Part shown: one piece after another, positions 54,702-63,491 of the stretch
Layout: every line of letters begins with the position of its first letter
Numbering within the stretch: the first letter of the stretch is position 1
Source of the DNA: Candidatus Babeliales bacterium
Lineage (GTDB): Bacteria > Babelota > Babeliae > Babelales > RVW-14
Length of the DNA: 64,000 nt
NCBI GenBank assembly: GCA_019746485.1
Contig: JAIERW010000013.1
Coordinates: 1-64,000 of the forward strand
Reading direction: 5' to 3'
The notes under the pieces: model-generated
The model's database searches: none
What the model was told of the DNA's origin: nothing
What the model saw: the letters and a program-made list of their open reading frames with translations, nothing else
Program-made: the position numbers and the translations under genes

Positions 54702-55058
54702 GGGGGCGTAACGGTCTCGACGTGGTATTTTGTGTTTTGAGTGCATGCCGAGTTTTGTATGGGAGCTCGTTAAAAAACATCCAAAAACCAATAAGTGCAA
54801 CATCTAATGTTGTCGCTTTTGCTTAGTTACTAAGTAAAAGTCTTGTGGATCGAGCGTGTCTATCAGTAAGATTCACTCGTATTAAAAAGATAGAACCCTT
54901 GCGTAAGATTTTTTAGTTTCGTAACGCAATTGTACACTAAACTGGCTTTTACGCTTAACTATGCTCCAGAGGGGGCGTAAGAGTATAATCAGGAGAGACG
55001 CATGTGGTGCTTAAAATTCCGAGTGCTGCGGACATGGGTTCGACTCCCATCGCCTCCA
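54702..55058 (+). ncRNA. ssrA: tmRNA (ssrA), one-piece
   Basis: Rescues stalled ribosomes. The 5' end GGGGGCG (54702-54708) pairs with CGCCTCC (55051-55057) to form the acceptor stem with the G3-U70 pair used by alanyl-tRNA synthetase. The T arm is ATGGG-TTCGACT-CCCAT, and A55058 is the discriminator; CCA is not encoded. GTAACGGTCTCGACGTGG follows the acceptor as in other bacteria. Bases between hold the tag frame and pseudoknots. A run of six T residues follows the 3' end. Confidence 0.95.
54797..54826 (+). other. tmRNA tag-peptide reading frame
   Basis: GCA (54797-54799) as resume codon, then ACA TCT AAT GTT GTC GCT TTT GCT and TAG (54824-54826) give ATSNVVAFA. The sequence just upstream (AATAAGT) resembles the AATAGTC before the E. 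coli resume codon. The tag is nine residues and ends AFA rather than the common LAA. Confidence 0.75.
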
Positions 55059-55184
55059 CTTTTTTCCACGTATTTTGCTTTTAATCTCTTATCAAATCAA
55101 CAAAAAACATTGGTATCACTTTGCTTTCAGACAAGCTTTTGAGCACAATAATTTGTATATGTGCAAAAATAAAAAAACGCTAGC

Positions 55185-57275
55185 CTAGTCTACTTTTTGA
55201 TAAAAAAGAATATAAGGCGTAAAGATGTTTGTAGGGTAGTAAAAACCAGGTGGAATATCTGCATAGTCCTGATTGACTTGTTTGCGATATTTTTCGATAT
55301 CCTTAATTTGCTCGTATTGTGTTCGAAGTTTTTGATAATTAGCGAGTGGTGCTTTGTTTGCTGTATTGGGCAAATCTTTTATTTTTTTGTTGCGTGCTAG
55401 CCGATTTAATTGATATCCGAGTTGTGCTAATTTTGTTTTGAGGCCAGTGAGCGCTGCTTGTAGTGACGCAAATGTTAAGCGTTTTGTAAAATCTGTGATA
55501 AGGTTTTCACGATTTGCTATATGTTGATTACGTTCTCGAGAGCGATCTTTTGGAATATCCAATGCTTCAGTTGGGTGTTCAACTTTGTTGCCTCTCAGGT
55601 AAAAATTTTCAATGTTGTGCGGATATAGGCTCAAACGAAGAACTTTTTCAATTAATGTTTCTTTAGTGACAGGGTCAATTTCTGTGTTGGCAATACTTGT
55701 TCTACTGTCATCACAGTACCACCAGTTGTTGTCTCCTGGGTTTAACACAAAAGCAGTGTAGTGACCGCCGCCAAAAGCTCCTATATGCATTACAAACCCA
55801 ACGATTTTGTAGTGCACATCTGGTGTATTGGGCTGTGCAAAATAACTGCTTTTGAGAACAAGATCTTGGTCTAGACTGACCGGGTTGTAAATTTTGAATG
55901 ATTCTTGTACAAGATTACCACTGCTATCGAATGAAGGATTGCCGTCGTCATCAATGACATAATCGCTTGCGAATCGACTGAGTTGGATGGTCAAAATGGT
56001 TGGGATTTTTGTTGCATCAAGAAAATCACCCTTTGTTGCCATGACATTCATATTGCAGGTGTTGCATTGCCATTCAACGTTACTCTCTGGAGTAAAAAGT
56101 GTATCGAGCAGCGACTTTAAGCTGAACTGTTGGTTTGATTGGGTGTTTTTTGGAATAGGGACAATCAATTTGTTGTCCACGGAATGCTTTGGATCGCTGG
56201 TATGACGAGGGTTTTGGTGTGGATGTTCAAGAACTTGTTGATATCCAATTTGTAACAAGTGGCTAACGTTGGTATTTGGTTGATCAACAGTAAGAAAAGA
56301 ATCAACGAGGGGCATAACAAACTCATCAGCATCTTGTTGATTAGTGGCAAAAGGGATGAGTGAGGGGTAGGGATGTGCATCTGTATAGTTTTTTGGAATG
56401 AAGTTTTTTGCTGCAGTGAACGCTGCTCTTAATTTTGATTCAAGTGCTTGATAAGCATGATAAGTTGTATCGTCTGGGAGTTCAATGTTTGTTCGTGGAG
56501 AACCAGGGTTCTTTTTAACTCTTTTACATTCTTGGTAAAAATTGATGATTGGTATAGAAAATTGCATACATGTATCTACTTCATCTTTGCTTATACCTGA
56601 GATTAAAGCGATGTTTTCGGCTGGAAAGATAATTGGTGCATGTATACTTCCACGTAATCCATTCAGAATAGCAGGAAATAAGGGCAATTGTTCAAAAGAT
56701 TGGTAGCTCTTACAAAAATTTATAAGGGCAATTAAATCATTGATATCTTTGGGAAGAGAAGCAGTAGTTATGAGTGCTTTTTTTGTGTCTGGGTTGTTTG
56801 CGTTCCTTTCTTCTTGTTCAAGATTTTCTTTTAGTGTTCGTAATTTTTCTATGATTGTGCTATTAAAACAATCGGCCTTTTTTTGTTCTATTTGTTGTTT
56901 AATGGCAGAAAGTATGGTACTAAAAAGCCCGAGTGATTGTATAGGTTTGCATGTTATGTAGTCTCGAAAATTTTGCGAATTTTCTAGTGGCAGTGCCGTG
57001 TGGCTGTTGAGTAGTTGTCTGATAAATTCTACATATTTTCCGGCAACGGTATTTTCATTGCCTCTCAATTGATTAGCAAATGTTTGCGAAAAAAGATACG
57101 AGGTGAGTTGGGGGATATGATAAAGTGTTTGTATCGAAGCATTCATAAAACAAGAGTTGCCCTGGTAGTTGTAAATACCAACCGGATTTGGTTTATAATG
57201 TGCTGGGGGTATGCCTGCGCTGCCTACCAACAAGTTTGCCCACGCAAAAAAAATGAGCGTTATAATTTTCTTCAT
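55185..57275 (-). CDS. Exported ubiquitin-specific protease (USP/C19), single domain
   Basis: 696 residues with a signal peptide (about 1-20). USP fingerprints: Cys box GIYNYQGNSCFMNASIQ (Cys42), NQQDADEFVMPLVDSF, a single CxxC in EWQCNTCN, IPTILTIQLSRF, and the His box GFVMHIGAFGGGHYTAF (His505) with WWYCDDS. Cys and His of the active site are kept. USPs cut ubiquitin from proteins and are a eukaryotic family; the organism has no ubiquitin, so the target is most likely in the host (inference). The last 150 residues are Lys-rich and helical. It starts two bases after the stop of the upstream USP gene, so both are in one operon. Confidence 0.9.
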   Translation of the reverse strand: MKKIITLIFFAWANLLVGSAGIPPAHYKPNPVGIYNYQGNSCFMNASIQTLYHIPQLTSYLFSQTFANQLRGNENTVAGKYVEFIRQLLNSHTALPLENSQNFRDYITCKPIQSLGLFSTILSAIKQQIEQKKADCFNSTIIEKLRTLKENLEQEERNANNPDTKKALITTASLPKDINDLIALINFCKSYQSFEQLPLFPAILNGLRGSIHAPIIFPAENIALISGISKDEVDTCMQFSIPIINFYQECKRVKKNPGSPRTNIELPDDTTYHAYQALESKLRAAFTAAKNFIPKNYTDAHPYPSLIPFATNQQDADEFVMPLVDSFLTVDQPNTNVSHLLQIGYQQVLEHPHQNPRHTSDPKHSVDNKLIVPIPKNTQSNQQFSLKSLLDTLFTPESNVEWQCNTCNMNVMATKGDFLDATKIPTILTIQLSRFASDYVIDDDGNPSFDSSGNLVQESFKIYNPVSLDQDLVLKSSYFAQPNTPDVHYKIVGFVMHIGAFGGGHYTAFVLNPGDNNWWYCDDSRTSIANTEIDPVTKETLIEKVLRLSLYPHNIENFYLRGNKVEHPTEALDIPKDRSRERNQHIANRENLITDFTKRLTFASLQAALTGLKTKLAQLGYQLNRLARNKKIKDLPNTANKAPLANYQKLRTQYEQIKDIEKYRKQVNQDYADIPPGFYYPTNIFTPYILFYQKVD

Positions 57276-57277
57276 TT

Positions 57278-59830
57278 CTATTTTCCTGTTTTTTTAGGCA
57301 GCTTTGCCAATTCTTGCGTCAGACTTACCAACTTTGCTTTGAGTGTGGTCAGTGTGCGTTTTAGATCGCCCATGCCGCCTTTGAGCGGTGCAGGTTGGTA
57401 CAAACTGCCCATGTCTTTTTCGTTAATTTCATAAAAGAGCAGGTAAGTTTCTTTGCCGCTTACTACTTTTTGAATATCTGTAATAGGTCCTGTGACTTTT
57501 TCATCATGATACTTAAACCAATTGGTGCCGTCCAAGCAGCCGTACGCACGATACTCGCCGCCGTCAGCACCACCGCGATGGCAAATAAACGCAACTAAGT
57601 TGTACGTTATTGGCGATGAAAGGCCAAAATCTGTACCAATGTGTAGTGTGAGTGGCGCATTAATTGCCGTATTAATTTTTTTGATAGTTTCGTGTCCCTT
57701 AGGGCCAACTATCTCATATTTTTTAAAAGAGAGAATAAGGTTTTTTCCCGAAGATAGAAAACTTGTCGTCTTTTCAAGATCAATACTTGTGCCACTTGTG
57801 TCTTTGTCATGGATATATTCGGTGGTAAAGAATTCCTTGAGACAATCTTCTAAAAATTTTAATTTTTTTCCAAGCGCATTTTTAACTGGAAGAGGTATAA
57901 TCTTTGCAGGCTCGTATTTTGGCGGACTTTTTATTGATGTGTTTTTGTCAAAAACAGTGCTTTGCAGTATTGGGAAAGAGGTTACTAATTCTTGAAGCGG
58001 TTGAACGTTACTTTTTATTGTGGCCCAAATGTCTTCATCCTCTGCCCCAAAATTAAATTCTGGCAGGCTAAGAGGTGTATACCAAAGAGCTTTAAGGAAC
58101 TCTTTTTGCATATCTATTGTAATTTTTTTCTTTTTTAACGTTGTTTCTATAATTCCTATGTGACGATTAGTTTCCATTATTCTGCTAAGAAATTTAGTAA
58201 TGAATTCTTCAACATCTTCTTGTGTGTTGTTCTGATTAAGCTTGAGTACGTTTCTACATCTTTCTGCAAACTTACTTGGATCAATTGAGGTTGAGGCTGA
58301 ACTTTGAAGTTCCTGGGTTATGTCATAATATTGTCCACAAAGTGAGTCGGACGGGTAGGCTGCTTTGTTTGTTTTAAGCCACTCGTTAAAGTAGGTCAAG
58401 TGCGAAAGCGCTTGCACTGAAGCATTTAAAAAGCGTGTGTTGCCAACATTGACCAACCCCCTGTTTTTTTTGGGTGGCGCAGATGGCTTTGGTGGGGTTG
58501 TAGGTGTTGGTGGAGTAGTTATTGTTGATGGCGGTGTTTTTGAGGGGGGCGGTGTGGTTGTTAGCGTGGTTTCTGCTTTAAATTTAAAAGAGAATTCTTT
58601 GCCAGGGAGTTGTTTGAGTGGCAGCCTGCTTTCATCTGTTGCATCAATTTGATAAAACAGCGTATAGGTACCGCCTGAGTTTAAAATAGTTTCAATATTT
58701 GTGGTGGGCCCTGAAACGCTTGCATCGTTGTAACCATACCATTCTTTGCCATCAAAGCAGTAGGCCCAGTAGTGTCCTCCCGATGCCGTACCGCCATGAT
58801 GACCAAAGCCAATGAGATTATAAGTGATTGGTGTTTCGAGAGTATATTCTTCGACTAATTGTAAAGAAAAAGGGGCTTCGATGGCGCGTTTAACTTTTTT
58901 GACTATTTTCTTGAGAGGCTTCCATACGACTCTACTGTAAGAAAAAATGAGATTTTTGGGTGGGGCTTTGAGGACTATTTTTTTTTTTGCATCAACTTTA
59001 TTACCACATTCAGAACAGTGCCATTGTTCGCTACCTTCCATTTTTTCTATAGAAAGATATTCATCAAGGCCTTGTTGAAGGGAATAAAACTTAGTTCCAT
59101 TATTGTTTTGAACAGGAATGGATAAGAATTTCATACTTTCTTTTTTGGTGACAGAATGCAAGTCCTTGTCTTTGTAATGCCATGTGGTGATTTGCAATAA
59201 TGGAAACGAACTGACCAGTTCTTGTAGCGGGGATATATCTTTTTCTAGAGTTTTCCAAATGGGTGTTCCGGATGAAAAATTTTTATAAGTATCTTTTCTT
59301 TGCTGATCAGTGAATTTTGCGGGGTCAATAAAATCGCTGTTACCTTTTAGCCGTTTATTAATATTTTTTATATCAAAAGGATTAATGCGGAGATATGCAA
59401 TAAATTGATCAACAACAAATGAGATTATTGATTGACTATTAAGTATGTTTTTTATGTTGCTTATGTATTGGTTGTTTTCGTTTATGTAGTCGATAAACTT
59501 TGTTACAAATTCTTCAGTATCTTCTTGTTGGCCCCCAACATTAAGGCCTAGAGTTTTTTTAGAATTTTCTGTAAATAGTTCCGGATCAACGGGCGTAGTA
59601 TCAGATTTTTTTAGTTCTTGGGAAAGTTGAAAGTACTGATAACCAAGAGACGTGGTGTGAAAGGCGCTAATATTTTCGGCAAGCCATTCATTGAGTGGTC
59701 TTAAGTGTGATAACGGCTGTAGGGCCGTGTTGAGAAAGCAGGTATTGCCTTTGTTGTAGAGGCCTCGATTTTTACCTTCCAAAGAAAAACTAGCCAATAG
59801 CACCACACTCAGTGCCAAAATCTTCTTCAT
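57278..59830 (-). CDS. Exported tandem-USP protein: active first domain, dead second domain
   Basis: 850 residues with a signal peptide (about 1-19). Domain 1: Cys box GLYNKGNTCFLNTALQ (Cys31), GGQQEDTEEFVTKF, the finger HCSECG, and His box GFGHHGGTASGGHYWAYC (His353) with WYGYNDAS. A Thr/Pro/Lys linker (about residues 425-455) leads to domain 2: GLVNVGNTRFLNASVQ has Arg466 where the catalytic Cys belongs, and ICHRGGADGGEYRAYG has Glu759 where the catalytic His belongs; WFKYHDEKV keeps the final strand. So domain 2 cannot be a thiol protease and probably binds ubiquitin or a partner. First gene of the pair; ends two bases before the next start. Confidence 0.9.
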   Translation of the reverse strand: MKKILALSVVLLASFSLEGKNRGLYNKGNTCFLNTALQPLSHLRPLNEWLAENISAFHTTSLGYQYFQLSQELKKSDTTPVDPELFTENSKKTLGLNVGGQQEDTEEFVTKFIDYINENNQYISNIKNILNSQSIISFVVDQFIAYLRINPFDIKNINKRLKGNSDFIDPAKFTDQQRKDTYKNFSSGTPIWKTLEKDISPLQELVSSFPLLQITTWHYKDKDLHSVTKKESMKFLSIPVQNNNGTKFYSLQQGLDEYLSIEKMEGSEQWHCSECGNKVDAKKKIVLKAPPKNLIFSYSRVVWKPLKKIVKKVKRAIEAPFSLQLVEEYTLETPITYNLIGFGHHGGTASGGHYWAYCFDGKEWYGYNDASVSGPTTNIETILNSGGTYTLFYQIDATDESRLPLKQLPGKEFSFKFKAETTLTTTPPPSKTPPSTITTPPTPTTPPKPSAPPKKNRGLVNVGNTRFLNASVQALSHLTYFNEWLKTNKAAYPSDSLCGQYYDITQELQSSASTSIDPSKFAERCRNVLKLNQNNTQEDVEEFITKFLSRIMETNRHIGIIETTLKKKKITIDMQKEFLKALWYTPLSLPEFNFGAEDEDIWATIKSNVQPLQELVTSFPILQSTVFDKNTSIKSPPKYEPAKIIPLPVKNALGKKLKFLEDCLKEFFTTEYIHDKDTSGTSIDLEKTTSFLSSGKNLILSFKKYEIVGPKGHETIKKINTAINAPLTLHIGTDFGLSSPITYNLVAFICHRGGADGGEYRAYGCLDGTNWFKYHDEKVTGPITDIQKVVSGKETYLLFYEINEKDMGSLYQPAPLKGGMGDLKRTLTTLKAKLVSLTQELAKLPKKTGK

Positions 59831-59859
59831 TACTACTCCTTATTTACGAAATTCTCAGA

Positions 59860-62800
59860 TCATTGAGAATCAAATTTAAATTGAATAGGGCTTGAAGGAG
59901 ATGGTGGGGATTGGTCAAATGAGTGAAATTTCTTTTCTTCCATGTGCAAAACGCGCTGTGGAAAGGCAAAGTGAATGCCTTTTTCTTTGAAGGCTTTAAA
60001 AATTTCTTCACGAATGGTGCTGGCAATTGTCCACTGTTCCTTTACTCTGCGCGTGCTAATAAACGCACGGGCCAGAAAGTATAACGCACTCTCTTCAAAA
60101 TCTTCCAGGCGCACAATTAATCGCGGTACGCGCAATATTGTTGGATTGCTTTGAATAACTTCGGTAATAATATTTTTAGTAAGGTCGGGGTCGGATTTGT
60201 AATCAACGCGTATTCTTATATCAAAGCCGGTTGCAAATCGTCCCTTGCTCCAGTTGTCTACTTTTTTTGCAATTAAATCTTTGTTGGGAATAATCATGGA
60301 ATGGTTATAAATGTTCACAACAGTTGTAGTACGAGCATCAATTTTGTGTACCGTGCCGCGTGCTTTTTCACTATCGTCGACCATGATAAAGTTACCAATT
60401 TCAATGGGCCGTTCAATAAGCACCAAAAAGCCTGCAATATAGTCGGCAGCCAAATCTTTAACCGCAAAACCGGCAGCAACCGACATCAAGGTACCAACAT
60501 ACCAAAACATATTTTCGAGATGGATAAACATGAAGCCAAGTACCGATGATGATAAAATGATGGCGTAATGCAAAATACGTGAGTAGGTATTTTGTGCGCC
60601 TGGTTCGGTACGCAAAATGTCAAAAAGCTTATTTAAAACGAATTTATGCAAGAGAGAAGATGCTACAAAGCCGCCAACAATAAACAAAATCAGTTCGACA
60701 AGTTGCACGAGCCCCAGTTTGTGTTCTGGTCCAATAGGTATCACCAACTCTGCAGAAAAAAGGCGCCACAGGTCTGCTGGTGCGTAGGCAAAGCCCCAAA
60801 TGCGAGCAACTAAAATGAAGGTTATGATGGTAAGAGTTAAAAAGCTAAAAATAACGACAAAGCCATAATAAGTTTTAGCATGCTCAAACTTATCGATTAT
60901 TTCCTCTTCTTCTTCTTTCATAAACAAGAAGACCGAATACTTACGAATGTAGTAATGTGCAATAAACAACGCTGAAATCAAGAGCGCTGTTGAAGGGACT
61001 ACAAAAGCCAAGAACCATGCCAAGTTTGAATAACCAATGTATGGGTTAGATAAAATTAACAAGCTCATGATAAAGAAAAATACGGGGTAGTAGTGCGCGT
61101 CAATTTGTTGTTTGATCCAAACTAAGAAGGTATAACGTTCAGGAATGAGCCGTAGCACGTCTTCTTTACTAAAAAAGAGTAGAACGATAATAACTAAAGC
61201 AAGTGAATAAGCACCAATAAGCACTGCTGGAAATATGGTTGGTTGGTCTGGGTAGTAACTTAAAAAAGCACGTCTGAGTGGAAGCAGCGTGGCTGTTGAG
61301 TAGCAAAAGAATGTAATAAGTAATAAGAAGCGGTCTTGCAGTTTTTCTGCAAAGAAAAAGAAGCTGAGGCGGCGGTTAAGCTCTTTTAAACTGACCAATA
61401 ATTCGCGTGATAAATAAACAAAAATAGGGATAGTGAGCAGGTAAAACATTGATACGTAATAAGGCTTTGCAAAGAAACTGATGGTAGAAAAAATGAATTT
61501 AAAGTCAAAAATAATATGTACATAAATAAAAATCCAGCCAAAAATAAGGCCCAGGTGTTCTAGGCCAAATTTGAGTAACGAAATGGCAATGTTGAGTGAT
61601 AGAAATCCGATATTTTTACGATCACCGGTTAAGCGTATGGTGGCTCTCTTGAGCATGAATTGTAAAATAATTTTAAGGCATGCGTAAATAAAGAGAAAGA
61701 AAAATAAAAAGAAAAAAAGTGCTAAAATGTCATAAAAAGTTATTGTTTTTATGGCAGCAAGTAAAACAGAAGGTCCGAGGTATTGTGGGGTGTCCCAGAA
61801 AATTTCTTTGAAGAAATTTTCTGCTTCAAGTAATGAGCGTTTAAAATCTTCAAATGAAATTGCTTTGGGCGAGACTTTCCACAAACCTTCGTAGTTTTTG
61901 CGTCGCTCAATAGTTTCAATAATTAGTGCGTGTTGATGGTTGATGTCTTCTTGTCTGCCAATTAATGCGGAAACAACAACCAGATATTCATTGCTTAAAT
62001 CAACTTGCTGCTTAAGAAGTTGTTTAATTACCGCCAGGCGCTTGGTTATTGTTTGTAGAGCAAGTGCTTGGTCTTTAAAAAGTGTGTCTTTTTTTTCAAG
62101 AAGCTTGTTTTTTTCAAGCTTTAAAACTTCTTTTTTACGGCCAACATCGAGCTGTTTAATGCTAATCTTTTCGCGCTCTTTTTTGTATTCTTCCAATGTT
62201 TGAGCAGCAACATTTTTTAGGTTTAAATATTTGTTTAAAAACTCGTCAAGATCAAGCTTTTGTGTAGAAAGTTTATAGCGAATGTCGACCAGTTGATATT
62301 GCAGATCTTTTAACTGTGTTGCCTGAGCTGCCAGCAGTTTTTTGCCTTCCAGAAGTTTTATATCTTTTTCTAAAACGGCGTACTGCGTGTTAATGCGGTG
62401 CGATTCGCTTTCGGTCAGGTAATAATTGACTGTATCTTTTTTGTCTTCTGGAAAGCTATTGAGCTTGCGCCTAAAAGTATCTTGCTGAATACTTAGACGC
62501 CCTTTTTCGGTTTCTTTTGGTTTGATTTTTTTGTCGAGCTCGTCACGTTCTTTACGCTCTTTTTGTTGTGCTTCATCAAGTTCTTTTTTTGCAAAGTCGA
62601 CGTCGCTGAGTGTTAAAACGAGCAAGTCTTCAATAATCGCGAGTGTTTCTTTTTGTTTGATGTGCTGATGTTTAAGAAGATCAATTTCATTTTCTTTGAG
62701 CCGGACTTCTTGTTCAATAAGCTTTATTTTGTTTTCGGTGAGGCTGATTTTTTCTTCAAGAAGGTTGTTTTCTTGATTATATAAATCTTCTGTGTCTTGA

Positions 62801-63477
62801 ATTGGAATAACTAAAGAATCTTTTTTATCGCCAACTTTTGCTTCGGCAACTACTTTATCGCGTTCTTTTATATTGATTTCAACTTGTTTTTTGAGCGAAG
62901 TAATGAGCTCGCGTTCTTTATTTTTAAGCTTATTTGAGTCTTCTTTCTTTTTTTCTTCTTCGGTTATTTCTTGCCAGGTATCGGCTGCTTGTTTTTGTGC
63001 TGTGCGCAGCTCTTGCCATGAATAGACCGTTTTGAGCCCTTGCGCGCGAGGTGTTTGCAAAAATTCGAGTGTTTTTTCAAGTACTTGAATATTCTTTTCG
63101 TAGGTTTCTTCAATATTTTTTAGGGTGTTCTGAATAAGAATAAGATGCTGTTTTTGGTTGGCAAAAATATCCATTTTTTTATTGATATAACTTAAAAGTT
63201 CGGGCGACTGTGGGGTGGCCTTTTGCTTTTCAAGCTCGGCCATATCTTTGGTAATAGCATCAATAGATTGCGCTATTTTCTTGTTTTTTTCACTATTGGA
63301 TTTTTTAAATTCTTCAAGTTCTGAGGCAACTTTTTTGTGTTGCTTTTTTTTGGCATCTTTTTCGGTTAAAAAAGGAAGACGCGTTTGTTTTTGTGGCGTA
63401 AAAAAATCCATCATTGGACAAAGCGGTGTGCCCGAAAAGATAAATAAAAGCGAAAGAACAATAATTTTTGCGCGCAT
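59860..63477 (-). CDS. MscK/MscS-family mechanosensitive channel with large coiled-coil domain
   Basis: 1205 residues. Signal peptide (about 1-20), then a long Lys/Glu-rich coiled coil (about 40-570, likely periplasmic), a block of membrane helices (about 610-960), and an MscS core: VGTLMSVAAGFAVKDLAADYIAG (pore helix), ERPIEIGNFIMVDD, RTTTVVNIYNHSMIIPN and DNWSKGRFATGF. The layout is that of MscK (KefA) and related large MscS channels, which release solutes on hypo-osmotic shock. The coiled coil is longer and more charged than usual. It is 29 bp upstream of the USP genes on the same strand; they may share a transcript. Confidence 0.9.
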   Translation of the reverse strand: MRAKIIVLSLLFIFSGTPLCPMMDFFTPQKQTRLPFLTEKDAKKKQHKKVASELEEFKKSNSEKNKKIAQSIDAITKDMAELEKQKATPQSPELLSYINKKMDIFANQKQHLILIQNTLKNIEETYEKNIQVLEKTLEFLQTPRAQGLKTVYSWQELRTAQKQAADTWQEITEEEKKKEDSNKLKNKERELITSLKKQVEINIKERDKVVAEAKVGDKKDSLVIPIQDTEDLYNQENNLLEEKISLTENKIKLIEQEVRLKENEIDLLKHQHIKQKETLAIIEDLLVLTLSDVDFAKKELDEAQQKERKERDELDKKIKPKETEKGRLSIQQDTFRRKLNSFPEDKKDTVNYYLTESESHRINTQYAVLEKDIKLLEGKKLLAAQATQLKDLQYQLVDIRYKLSTQKLDLDEFLNKYLNLKNVAAQTLEEYKKEREKISIKQLDVGRKKEVLKLEKNKLLEKKDTLFKDQALALQTITKRLAVIKQLLKQQVDLSNEYLVVVSALIGRQEDINHQHALIIETIERRKNYEGLWKVSPKAISFEDFKRSLLEAENFFKEIFWDTPQYLGPSVLLAAIKTITFYDILALFFFLFFFLFIYACLKIILQFMLKRATIRLTGDRKNIGFLSLNIAISLLKFGLEHLGLIFGWIFIYVHIIFDFKFIFSTISFFAKPYYVSMFYLLTIPIFVYLSRELLVSLKELNRRLSFFFFAEKLQDRFLLLITFFCYSTATLLPLRRAFLSYYPDQPTIFPAVLIGAYSLALVIIVLLFFSKEDVLRLIPERYTFLVWIKQQIDAHYYPVFFFIMSLLILSNPYIGYSNLAWFLAFVVPSTALLISALFIAHYYIRKYSVFLFMKEEEEEIIDKFEHAKTYYGFVVIFSFLTLTIITFILVARIWGFAYAPADLWRLFSAELVIPIGPEHKLGLVQLVELILFIVGGFVASSLLHKFVLNKLFDILRTEPGAQNTYSRILHYAIILSSSVLGFMFIHLENMFWYVGTLMSVAAGFAVKDLAADYIAGFLVLIERPIEIGNFIMVDDSEKARGTVHKIDARTTTVVNIYNHSMIIPNKDLIAKKVDNWSKGRFATGFDIRIRVDYKSDPDLTKNIITEVIQSNPTILRVPRLIVRLEDFEESALYFLARAFISTRRVKEQWTIASTIREEIFKAFKEKGIHFAFPQRVLHMEEKKFHSFDQSPPSPSSPIQFKFDSQ

Positions 63478-63491
63478 GGTCTTCCTTTTTT

